This document shows, in pieces, positions 8,671-15,816 of a stretch of 36,945 nucleotides of DNA. The stretch comes from CAZXCQ01 sp964639275 (lineage in GTDB: Bacteria > Desulfobacterota > DSM-4660 > Desulfatiglandales > Desulfatiglandaceae): assembly GCA_964639275.1 (NCBI GenBank), contig CAZXCQ010000020.1, positions 1 through 36,945 of the forward strand. The letters run 5' to 3'. Under the pieces are notes generated by a model, which was not told the origin of the DNA, made no database searches, and saw only the letters and a program-made list of their open reading frames with translations. The stretch's first letter is position 1. Each line of letters begins with the position of its first letter. The translations under genes and the position numbers were made by a program.

Positions 8671-8686
8671 TGCAATTCAAGGCCCA
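8671..8686 (-). promoter_or_regulatory. Candidate sigma-54 promoter for etfBA
   Basis: On the minus strand this reads TGGGCC-TTGAA-TTGCA against the consensus TGGCAC-N5-TTGCA. The invariant GG and GC are exactly 10 bases apart. The predicted start would be about 22 bases before the etfB ATG. It is weaker than consensus in the -24 half and there is no activator gene immediately beside it. Confidence 0.4.
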
Positions 8687-8707
8687 AAGTTCGCTTGTCT
8701 CACCGCT

Positions 8708-9274
8708 TTATCTCTTGAACAAGGGCATGAGGTCCTTCGGCAAGCCGGTCATCGTCTCATGAATAGATTGCAGTGAATTGAGTAGACGGGTATACATCAT
8801 TGCAAGTCCGATATTCTGCCCCAATATAAGTAGAGAGTCTACGTCACGCTCAGAGATGTCCCAGATTTCGTTATGGTATAGCCGTAACACTCCCACAGTC
8901 TCACGGTAAAACAGAATTGGAACAGAGACGATCCCCCCGATGCCCTCCTTTATGGCATCCTGGGGATACTGCAGACGATCCGTCTTGGTTATGTCTCTGA
9001 TCACGGCTGGCTCTCCCTTCAATGTGGATGCGATACTCTTGTCCGCCATGATCGGTCCCTTGTTCAAATAGGCGATGCTCAACCCAAAGCTGGCCAGGAC
9101 TTCAAGCTCTTCTGTCTCCGGGTTGAGAGCAAAAATCGTGCAACCCTTGATTTCAAGGGCCCCGACCAGCAACTGGGCCAGGTGATTGGCCATGATTTCC
9201 ATATTATCAGATTCTGCAATGGCCCTTGTTACTGTCTTAAAGATATCCATGCTGATTTTATCTTCCCCATCCAT
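8708..9274 (-). CDS. GAF domain protein
   Basis: 188 residues, essentially one GAF domain: an N-terminal helix, ALEIKGCTIFALNPETEELEVLASFG, a central loop, then GIGGIVSVPILFYRETVGVLRLYH and a long C-terminal helix. GAF domains bind small ligands, haem or Fe-S, or mediate dimerisation. No output domain is attached, so it is probably a stand-alone sensor acting on a partner. AGGAGG precedes the ATG. The start overlaps the end of the universal-stress-type gene by 17 bases, which indicates translational coupling. Neighbourhood with etfBA and a cNMP-domain protein suggests metabolic or redox signalling. Confidence 0.85.
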   Translation of the reverse strand: MDGEDKISMDIFKTVTRAIAESDNMEIMANHLAQLLVGALEIKGCTIFALNPETEELEVLASFGLSIAYLNKGPIMADKSIASTLKGEPAVIRDITKTDRLQYPQDAIKEGIGGIVSVPILFYRETVGVLRLYHNEIWDISERDVDSLLILGQNIGLAMMYTRLLNSLQSIHETMTGLPKDLMPLFKR

Positions 9275-9629
9275 AGGATTCCTCCTTGCTGGTTATATGC
9301 CATGTCTTGAGGCCAGACCGGATTATGTGACAACGCATGAAGACATAACGGACCTGATCCTCAGAAAAACCGTTTTCTAGGAGTTTTTGCGCGGCTGCTT
9401 TGAGGCCGGCCTCCTGGTCTTGAATCCTTTGGGCGAGGGAAATCAGACCCTCCCTTAACCTGCCCATGACCGGACTGTCCTTGGTCTCGATTTCGGGAGG
9501 AGGCGTGTAGGCATGGAAAAGAGTGATTTTAACATCCTTCAAATGGGCAAAATGCCGGATGATAAAATCCAGTGCCCTCTGATCATAGTCAGTAAACTTA
9601 AAGGGCAACAGTATCTTTTCTCTGACCAT
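9258..9629 (-). CDS. Truncated universal stress protein-like
   Basis: 123 residues. The first part, EKILLPFKFTDYDQRALDFI, then VKITLFHAYTPPPE and an amphipathic helix, fits the start of a UspA alpha/beta domain. After about residue 95 the usual second half (VVxG...GxxG-9x-G(S/T) ATP loop and last strand) is missing. The tail MRCHIIRSGLKTWHITSKEE reads like out-of-family sequence and carries the ribosome site of the next gene. It is therefore either a decayed gene or a shortened domain kept for coupling to the GAF gene. AGAGGTTAAAAA precedes the ATG. Confidence 0.6.
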   Translation of the reverse strand: MVREKILLPFKFTDYDQRALDFIIRHFAHLKDVKITLFHAYTPPPEIETKDSPVMGRLREGLISLAQRIQDQEAGLKAAAQKLLENGFSEDQVRYVFMRCHIIRSGLKTWHITSKEESYGWGR

Positions 9630-9922
9630 TTTTTAACCTCTTTTTTCCTGGGGCCTATGTATTCCCGTCCCTAAATATTCCAAGCCGCAAAAAAGGATGA
9701 TAGCCGGGGGGCCTTATTCGGCAATGTGCCTGAAAAACCCTTGCGGCCGACCTTGCCCCTGATGAGGTCTTTCCCCGCACTGCTTTTTTATTGATACCAC
9801 AGTGTAGCATAAAACTCAAGGGAAACCTTTTGGATACCAAAAATGGCGTACCCGAGGCCTTTGAGTATCCTCTTAAAAGGTCCAGTCGCGTACAGCAATA
9901 ACTCTCCCAGACCAGCAAGGAC
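9630..9922. other. Intergenic stretch with no supported gene
   Basis: Open frames here have no recognisable domains and poor coding character. No sigma-54 element was found ahead of the stress-protein gene on the minus strand. The stretch may include decayed remains of the radical SAM gene whose 5' fragment lies just upstream. Confidence 0.4.
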
Positions 9923-10213
9923 CTATATGCACAGGCGACCCGTATGAAAAGAAGAGCACAGCAGCTGGTGACGAAGAAAGCGGTTTTTCATCTTCAAGAT
10001 AGACCACAATTTCCCCGGCCTTTCATGAACGCAATCAACTATCTTCTCACACGACAGGGGCTGGCGCTCCGCATCCAGCAGCCTTACCTCATGTCCGGCA
10101 TCTCGGAGTGGGCCACCGACCATCAAGAGACCCAGGGGAACCTGATGACCGGTGGCCAGGCGGGAGGTGAGAGTCAGATAAGGGGGGTTGATCAGGAGGA
10201 TCTTTAGTGCCAC
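9923..10213 (-). pseudogene. Remnant of a B12-binding radical SAM gene (5' fragment)
   Basis: From a GTG at 10213, two bases after the MoeA-like stop, the frame reads VALKILLINPPY, GHQVPLGLLMVGGPLRDAGHEVRLLDAE. This is the start of the cobalamin-binding domain found at the N-terminus of B12-dependent radical SAM enzymes (BchE/HpnJ-like). After about 60 residues the similarity stops, and the frame ends at 9923 without the rest of the B12 domain or any CxxxCxxC motif. The tail in this frame is unlike the family. I read it as a truncated gene that once formed an operon with fmdE and the MoeA-like gene. Confidence 0.6.
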
Positions 10214-10215
10214 TA

Positions 10216-11247
10216 TCACGCGCCCTTTGCAAAGGCACAGCGGGGATAGGCACATTCGGGACAGCCGCGACAGAGACCTCCATGGCCCAATAATGCGAGT
10301 TCTTTTTTCCCAATCTTCTCTCCGGCGAGAATTCGCGGCAACACCAGATCCAGGGCGGTTACCTTGTGATAGAGGCCGCAGGCAGGGACACCCAGGAGTG
10401 GCACGCCTCCCAGATAGGCCACAAGAAACATGGCGCCGGGAAGTACGGCTGCCCCATAATAAACTTCCTCTGCCCCGGCCAGTCTAATCCCGTGACGGGT
10501 TACATCATCGGGGTCTACACTCATCCCTCCACTTAGCAGGAGCAGATCGCAACCCCGGTCCAGGTGCGAGCCAATGGCCTGGCCTATGGCCTTTGCATCA
10601 TCCGGGGCAAAGTTGAGAGCAGCCACCTCCGATCCCAGGACCGTAAGCTTCTCAGTGAGGATAGGGGCAAAGCGATCCTCGATGAGTCCGTTGTAGACCT
10701 CGTTCCCGGTGATAATGAGGCCTGCACGGGCCTGTCGAATAGGCCGAATCGATAGCACCCACCCGTTCTGCCGGGCGATGGCTGCGGCCCGTTCTATGGG
10801 GGCCCGTTTCATAACCAGGGGTATGGCACGTGTGGCTCCGACCAATTCACCCTTCTTGACCAGCGTGTGGTTGTGAAGGGTGGCGCACATGACCTCATCC
10901 ACCATGTTAAAGGCAGCAATGGCGAGAGTGTCCACAACAAGCACACCGTCACTCCCCGCATATAGACTGATCTTTCCCTCCTGCGGGTCATCTTCCCAGA
11001 CGATACCCTCTCCTGCCAGGGCCTGGGCGAGGATGGTGGCTGCCTCGTTTTCGTGGATCTCATCTTTTTCAAGGTCGATGACATATAGGCGGTTCTTGCC
11101 CAGTCGCTGAAGACGACAGATCTCCTCTTCACAAATGGTGTGGCCCTTCCGAAAGGCCGGACCCTTGAATTCACCAGGGCGGATTTCGGTTATGTCGTGC
11201 GACAGGACAGTGCCGATCGCCTCTTCCAATGTAATCGTCTTAAGCAT
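10216..11247 (-). CDS. MoeA-like molybdopterin-binding protein
   Basis: 343 residues. The C-terminal half is a MoCF/MogA-type domain: LIITGNEVYNG, then CDLLLLSGGMSVDPDDVT and a VPLLGVPACGLYH loop, all of which bind molybdopterin in MoeA and related proteins. The N-terminus is shorter than true MoeA (about 400 residues). The last 20 residues hold a CxxCxxCxxxxC cluster (CRGCPECAYPRC) that could bind metal. It probably handles molybdenum- or tungsten-cofactor insertion or sensing. It follows fmdE by 16 bases and lies about 2 kb from the terminal gene of the molybdenum enzyme operon, so it could serve that enzyme. GGAGG precedes the ATG. Confidence 0.8.
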   Translation of the reverse strand: MLKTITLEEAIGTVLSHDITEIRPGEFKGPAFRKGHTICEEEICRLQRLGKNRLYVIDLEKDEIHENEAATILAQALAGEGIVWEDDPQEGKISLYAGSDGVLVVDTLAIAAFNMVDEVMCATLHNHTLVKKGELVGATRAIPLVMKRAPIERAAAIARQNGWVLSIRPIRQARAGLIITGNEVYNGLIEDRFAPILTEKLTVLGSEVAALNFAPDDAKAIGQAIGSHLDRGCDLLLLSGGMSVDPDDVTRHGIRLAGAEEVYYGAAVLPGAMFLVAYLGGVPLLGVPACGLYHKVTALDLVLPRILAGEKIGKKELALLGHGGLCRGCPECAYPRCAFAKGA

Positions 11248-11263
11248 AAGCTCATATCCTCCG

Positions 11264-11950
11264 TTAATGGATTGCGGGTCCTTTGACCTCTTCGGAACAT
11301 GGCTCGCGGACGTAGCGCTGGTGGCGTTCCTGGGGCGCCCAGTTCATATCAGGGAATATTATCTCGCGGGCATCTTTGAAATAGGCCCCGTGTGCGCAGG
11401 GTCGACAAAGTGTGATGCCATCTATGACAATCTCGCGGTGATCACGGACAACCTGGCCGCAGTGCGCGCAGGAGATCTTGCTTCGGGTCGGTCCGGGTAG
11501 GTCGGATTCATCCAGGGGGACTTGGACCTCCTGAACTCGAAAAAGGACGCTATCCGGCATTCGCTTGTATGCTTCCAGTTGTTGCCGAGACTTATTGAAA
11601 ACCTCAGGTGCGTAAAATGGGGCAAGGTCCCTTGACTCCTCAGTAGAAAGAACCCGGAACGCCTTGCCGGTTTCCAGGTTGAGAAATGTGGCGGCCATGA
11701 TCCCGTAGTCCATAAATTTGAGTGAGCGTCGTCCCAGTTTGACATGGGTGATATGGGCAACCGCATCAGCGGTACATCGGTCCATTTCCACATAGACGAT
11801 GAGTTTCTTGATCTGATCGTAAGAGTCTGGGTCGTCGAAGCCGATGAGCCTGCGTCCCAATATGGCCATACGTACCCCAACCACCTGGCCCGGACAGAGA
11901 TGGCCGTGAGTGGCAGCCGAGGAGGCCAGCAGCTTATCGAAATACTCCAT
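11264..11950 (-). CDS. FmdE family protein
   Basis: 228 residues. It starts HGHLCPGQVVGVRMAILG, the FmdE signature, with VEMDRCTADAV and a long alpha/beta domain. The C-terminus is a zinc-ribbon-like CAHC...CRPC module (about residues 170-200). FmdE is named from methanogen formylmethanofuran dehydrogenase operons. In anaerobic bacteria it is often beside molybdenum/tungsten-enzyme genes, and its biochemical role is not settled. AAAGGAAAGACCC precedes the ATG. An 18-base perfect palindrome lies about 66 bases upstream and may control the fmdE-moeA unit. Confidence 0.88.
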   Translation of the reverse strand: MEYFDKLLASSAATHGHLCPGQVVGVRMAILGRRLIGFDDPDSYDQIKKLIVYVEMDRCTADAVAHITHVKLGRRSLKFMDYGIMAATFLNLETGKAFRVLSTEESRDLAPFYAPEVFNKSRQQLEAYKRMPDSVLFRVQEVQVPLDESDLPGPTRSKISCAHCGQVVRDHREIVIDGITLCRPCAHGAYFKDAREIIFPDMNWAPQERHQRYVREPCSEEVKGPAIH

Positions 11951-12015
11951 GGGTCTTTCCTTTGCTCAGTGACTTGTCCGGCCCCAGTTTGCCATTACCC
12001 TGCAACCCTGATGCA

Positions 12016-12033
12016 TATGTTAAATTTAACATA
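12016..12033. promoter_or_regulatory. Perfect 18-base palindrome, candidate operator
   Basis: TATGTTAAATTTAACATA is self-complementary throughout. It lies 66 bases ahead of the fmdE start, where a repressor or activator of the fmdE-moeA unit would bind. It does not match the Rex, FNR or ModE sites I know closely. Confidence 0.4.
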
Positions 12034-12432
12034 ATAGAATTCCCTAAAAAGGGAGGCGATGGGTCTCCCCCCGTTGATTTCAGCAAGAGCTGTGCCACGA
12101 AAGCGGGTTGGGCGATGTCTTGAAAGGGGTCTTTTGATGGCTTAAGGGGGACGAGGGCTTAACTATCTGAAACAAAAATCGAATTAGCTCTGGACTGTAA
12201 AGAATGTCCGGGCCAAAACAGACGAAGGCGGTATATCCCCGTATCAGAGGGATCCAAAACGCTCTCAACCACCTGTACACCTTATGGACATCATTGCAGG
12301 GTGCACTTATCTTATTTAGTGAAAACGTATACTTGTTCGTGTACGTAATCCGTACACCAATTTTCCCCGCAATACAGTATTGATGCTTCCATAAGAACTC
12401 ATCAGCAGTCCCCATATTGTCATTGCCCTGTC

Positions 12433-12470
12433 GCCTGCCCCCGCGAAGACGGGAATCCAGAAGATCAGGC
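12433..12470. repeat. REP-like palindromic repeat fragment
   Basis: CCCG-CGAAGA-CGGG (12440-12453) is flanked by GGAATCCAG and closed by GCCTG/CAGGC. It shares GGAATCCAG with the element at 21438-21596, so both probably belong to one dispersed family. Confidence 0.4.
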
Positions 12471-12595
12471 CAACAAGGCATTTGCCCCGCTTTATTGAGA
12501 AACGTAAATTCCTCCTTGACACTCAAGTAAGGCTTGCCTATGCTGCGAACCCGAAAAAGGAAATCCTAGGGAACCGCCGCTATCGAGGGCAGCAA

Positions 12596-12611
12596 TGGCA
12601 ACCACCTTGCA
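12596..12611 (+). promoter_or_regulatory. Sigma-54 promoter for the XRE-cupin gene
   Basis: TGGCAACCACCTTGCA matches TGGCAC-N5-TTGCA at 10 of 11 defined positions, with GG and GC exactly 10 apart. The predicted start is near 12622, giving about a 100-base leader ahead of the ATG at 12722. Confidence 0.55.
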
Positions 12612-12721
12612 TGTTCGGTCCAGGGGAACAGACTTGAAGCGGAAGCTAGGCAGACCTTCAAAAGGTCAAACGAGATAATGCGCTTGCTCATCACCTGAAA
12701 TAGATTGAAAGGATCAAGAAA

Positions 12722-13261
12722 ATGGTCACAGAGGAACCCCGATTGCTGGGTCAACGAATCAGGCAGGCACGTGAAAAAAGAGGTCTCAGCGTCCAACAAC
12801 TCGCCGACCAGGCCGGTTGTTCGGACGAGTATCTGGAGTGGGTCGAGGATGGTCAGGTTGAGCCGTCCGTAGCCCTTCTGATCCAGCTGGCCAGGACCAT
12901 ACACCTCGATTCTGGCACCTTCCTGACAATGCATGATACGACGGCCCAGCGGCTCGAGGAGGCAGCCAGACGGACAGAGCACTATTCGTACAAGACCCTC
13001 ACGCCCCCCGAGGCCGACAAACATCTCATGGCCTTTTCTGTGGTGATCCCGGCAAAGACTGACCACAAGGGCGTTCGTTACAGGCACGAAGGCGAAGAGT
13101 TTGTCTACGTCGTTTCAGGTGAGGTGGAGATTACTGTCGATAAAGACAGAAGAAGACTTTGCAAAAAGGAGTCCCTACGATTCAACGCTTATCTTGATCA
13201 CCACCTATCCAACCCCGGTGATAAGGAGTGCGAGTTGCTCGTCGTCCTTTACATTCCTTGA
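12722..13261 (+). CDS. XRE-family regulator with C-terminal cupin
   Basis: 179 residues. The N-terminal HTH (about 8-62) reads LGQRIRQAREKRGLSVQQLADQ and GQVEPSVALLIQLARTI. The C-terminal half (about 105-178) is a cupin barrel, YRHEGEEFVYVVSGEVEITVD, with the His/Glu pattern of a small-ligand or metal site. This HTH-cupin design is common in one-component regulators that bind a metabolite. It is convergent with the NrfD gene and divergent from fmdE, so it may control either side. GAAAGGA precedes the ATG. A good sigma-54 promoter lies upstream. Ligand unknown. Confidence 0.9.
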   Translation: MVTEEPRLLGQRIRQAREKRGLSVQQLADQAGCSDEYLEWVEDGQVEPSVALLIQLARTIHLDSGTFLTMHDTTAQRLEEAARRTEHYSYKTLTPPEADKHLMAFSVVIPAKTDHKGVRYRHEGEEFVYVVSGEVEITVDKDRRRLCKKESLRFNAYLDHHLSNPGDKECELLVVLYIP

Positions 13262-13309
13262 ACTCAAAAATGGATAGGTAGTTCACGGTTTAATGCCCCG
13301 ACATACTAT

Positions 13310-13327
13310 TTGCTTTGGCCAAGGCAA
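13310..13327. terminator. Near-palindrome between convergent genes
   Basis: TTGCTTTGGCCAAGGCAA forms a stem with one imperfect pair in the 104-base gap where the XRE-cupin and NrfD genes converge. No T-run follows on either strand, so a terminator role is only suggested by position. Confidence 0.25.
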
Positions 13328-13365
13328 GGATGGCTGCCGCTCAGGACCGTAAACCACCCGAAAGA

Positions 13366-14784
13366 TCAACTCGGGGGAAGGGAGAAGGAGTGATGAGGCC
13401 ACTTTTCTTTCAGCGGCAGAAATTTTTCTCCCAGTGTGTAAGCCATCAAAAAGGCACTGAAAATACCTGCAATAAGTAAAACCTCCATAAAGGTCGGGAG
13501 ATAGGAAGGCAGACCCCCCTTGACGTTGGGGTAGATCTGACCGGCCACGATGAAATTGTATCTCATGACGAACGCACCGATAAGCACCATCAGGGAGGCA
13601 AAAAATACACCCCGGAGACTCCTCTTTTTGGCTGCCCAGAAGAGAAGACAGACCGGCACCACACTCATAAGCCCGACTTCGAAGATCCAGAAGCCAGGTC
13701 CGAAAGGCCCCTTGAGGAGTAACATCACAGGCCCCTGTCTTGCCGGGTCGTAAAGACCGGTGCTCAGGCGGTAGGCGGTCAACACAAGGCCTGCAACCAG
13801 GACCAGGGCCAGCACCTGTGCCATCTCAAAGATAAGGGCCTTGACCGGGGGAGTCATCCGTTCACCCCTGGTCCGGTAGGTGATGATAGTGACGGCCAGA
13901 AGCAGTGCATAGCCGGAAAAGACAGCCGAGAGAAGAAAGTAGATGGGATAATAAGGCCCGTACCAGAGGGCCCGTGATTCGGAATGGGCAAAGACCGAGC
14001 CCAGCATGGTAAGGGCCGATACGCCCGTCACAAATGCCAGTGCGCCGACGATCCTGGGCAGCCTGGGATCCCTCAACAGGGTGCCCAGACGCCAGTCTTC
14101 TAGCTTTTTGAGGGTCACCAGATTGAAGAAGGTCCTCTCCAGACCATCGGTCCCCTCGGCGCGCTTGGACAGGTCCGGTCGGATGAGTAGCCAGAATTCG
14201 ACGGTCACGATAATCAGATAGATATTGTACAGGGCCCCCATCCAGGCGATGGCGGAGCGGAAGTTGGGAGAGATCATATTGTAAAGGAGGGCCCGCTCCG
14301 GATGGCCGAGGTGAAGAAGGATGTAAACGAGGCCGAACATGATACTCGTCAGCGACAGGAAGATGATCCGCTTGGCCATCATCTCATAGCGCCGCATGCC
14401 GAATACCGCACCCAGGGAGTTGATGATGCAAAGGCCTGATCCCGCAACCACCAGCCAGGTGTATGCCGCGATCAGTGTGGCCCAGGGGATATGGATCGAA
14501 AACTCCAGGATCTCCATGCTTGTGAAAAGCGAGGCCAGAAGGGAGTATCCTGCCAGAAGGCTCATGGCTGCAAGCACGCTGAGCCAGATATAGAACCGCG
14601 GCGATCGCTCAATGTCATATACGATAAGGGCCGCCGCGTAGATCAGTGAAAGGCCAACCGCCAAAAGGCCCAAACCAGCCAGAAGGATCAAGACAACCAG
14701 TCCGCCAATCCACATGACGATGCGCTTTGAGCGCTCCTGGGTCACCACAGGCTTCCTGATGTATTGCCTAGCGGTCGTGTTCAT
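13366..14784 (-). CDS. NrfD/PsrC-type integral membrane subunit
   Basis: About 472 residues with roughly ten hydrophobic helices. HLGHPERALLYNM in the middle is typical of NrfD-family quinone-interacting membrane subunits, as in polysulfide reductase, Qrc, Hmc and ACIII complexes. It passes electrons between menaquinone and the Fe-S partner at the outer face of the inner membrane. ATG at 14784, with AAGGAAGG upstream, is preferred to the GTG at 14805. It overlaps the Fe-S gene by 17 bases, so the two are translationally coupled. It is the last gene of the respiratory unit. Confidence 0.9.
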   Translation of the reverse strand: MNTTARQYIRKPVVTQERSKRIVMWIGGLVVLILLAGLGLLAVGLSLIYAAALIVYDIERSPRFYIWLSVLAAMSLLAGYSLLASLFTSMEILEFSIHIPWATLIAAYTWLVVAGSGLCIINSLGAVFGMRRYEMMAKRIIFLSLTSIMFGLVYILLHLGHPERALLYNMISPNFRSAIAWMGALYNIYLIIVTVEFWLLIRPDLSKRAEGTDGLERTFFNLVTLKKLEDWRLGTLLRDPRLPRIVGALAFVTGVSALTMLGSVFAHSESRALWYGPYYPIYFLLSAVFSGYALLLAVTIITYRTRGERMTPPVKALIFEMAQVLALVLVAGLVLTAYRLSTGLYDPARQGPVMLLLKGPFGPGFWIFEVGLMSVVPVCLLFWAAKKRSLRGVFFASLMVLIGAFVMRYNFIVAGQIYPNVKGGLPSYLPTFMEVLLIAGIFSAFLMAYTLGEKFLPLKEKWPHHSFSLPPS

Positions 14785-15643
14785 CGCCTTCCTTATCCCG
14801 GTCACGGGTCTTTAAGGCGTAGAGGTACATTACCCCCGCCATCAGTGAGGCGGCCAGGAGCCCGGAACTCGTAATCCGGATCTTGTCCAGACCCTGGTTG
14901 ACCACCTTCGGGGGTGCCACCACGAGTCCCAGATTCTGGGGTCTGGTGGGGAGAATCGTCAGGACATCTGTTCCACCCGCTTCCGTAAGCCCGAGGATGT
15001 AACTCGGGTAACTCAGCTGTTGGAGTCTCCTCCGTGCCCGCTTTACTATCTCATGTCTGTAATCAAAAGATAGCGCGCCCACGGGACAGGCGGCCACGCA
15101 GGCGGGCTTCATATAGTTGAGAAGCGGGATCCTGTTATAGCAGAGGGTGCATTTCCTGGTGACCCGCTTTCTAAAGTCAAAACGGGGGATCTTGTATGGG
15201 CAGGCCTGAAAACAGTAACGGCAACCTATGCATTTATCTTCATTGATAACCACCGGCCCCTGGGGCAACTTGGTGATGGCCGTTACCGGACAGACCCCGG
15301 CACACGCCGGTTGCTCACAGTGCTGGCACTGCCACTTGACATAGGTCCGCTGATCGCGGTTCATGGACTGGGTACGGAGGTTGACCACCGTCCAGGTGTT
15401 GCCAGTGAGAGAGGTTTCCCTGTCTGTAAGCTCTTCGTATCTGTCGATTTTCAGGTTGTTCCATCGCTTGCAGGCAGACATGCATCTCTTGCACCCGATA
15501 CATTTGGTTGTGTCAACGAGCTTGCCGTATGGACGGGTCTCTGCCATAGCGGTGCTGGCAGATCCCAGCACGGCATAGGCCGGAGCGCCTGCCAAAAGCC
15601 TCAGAAAATGTCGCCTGTCAATCTTTGCGGGCACATCTCTCAT
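14768..15643 (-). CDS. Tat-exported, TM-anchored four-cluster ferredoxin subunit (HmcB/DsrO-like)
   Basis: 291 residues. The Tat signal has DRRHFLRLLAGAP near the N-terminus. Four cysteine groups follow: CIGCKRCMSACK, CQHCEQPACAGVCP, CIGCRYCFQACP and CTLC...PACVAACP, enough for four [4Fe-4S] clusters. Near the C-terminus a hydrophobic helix (SGLLAASLMAGVMYLYAL) should anchor it in the membrane, as in HmcB. It likely forms a quinone-linked module with the NrfD gene that overlaps it and the octaheme cytochrome upstream. It is a second, distinct Fe-S subunit in this cluster, the other being at 20392-21249. Confidence 0.92.
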   Translation of the reverse strand: MRDVPAKIDRRHFLRLLAGAPAYAVLGSASTAMAETRPYGKLVDTTKCIGCKRCMSACKRWNNLKIDRYEELTDRETSLTGNTWTVVNLRTQSMNRDQRTYVKWQCQHCEQPACAGVCPVTAITKLPQGPVVINEDKCIGCRYCFQACPYKIPRFDFRKRVTRKCTLCYNRIPLLNYMKPACVAACPVGALSFDYRHEIVKRARRRLQQLSYPSYILGLTEAGGTDVLTILPTRPQNLGLVVAPPKVVNQGLDKIRITSSGLLAASLMAGVMYLYALKTRDRDKEGDEHDR

Positions 15644-15816
15644 TGTGAGTTGGTGTCAACGGTCCTGTAGCAAGTCCTGTCTCATAGGCCCTTAGGGCCT
15701 TGCAAACGACAACATGTTGTAACAAACAGAAGGTTTCAGGTTTCAGGATTTGGTGTTTACTGAACCCTAAATCCCGCTTGCTGATCTGGCTGCGGCCGAA
15801 GGCCTGCTTTGGGTTA

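Larger units (their letters stand above)
11951..12595. other. Intergenic stretch between divergent fmdE and XRE-cupin genes
   Basis: It holds the palindrome at 12016-12033, a short CCCTAAAAAGGG hairpin just beyond it and a REP-like fragment at 12433-12470. The minus-strand open frame at 12080-12526 reads through that repeat and has no domain, so it is not taken as a gene. Nothing else is supported. Confidence 0.5.

Noticed and set aside
9655..9918. 87-codon minus-strand frame
   Set aside because: Poor composition, no homology I recognise, lies in the decay zone.
12080..12526. 148-codon minus-strand frame
   Set aside because: It reads through a REP-like repeat and has no domain or ribosome site.
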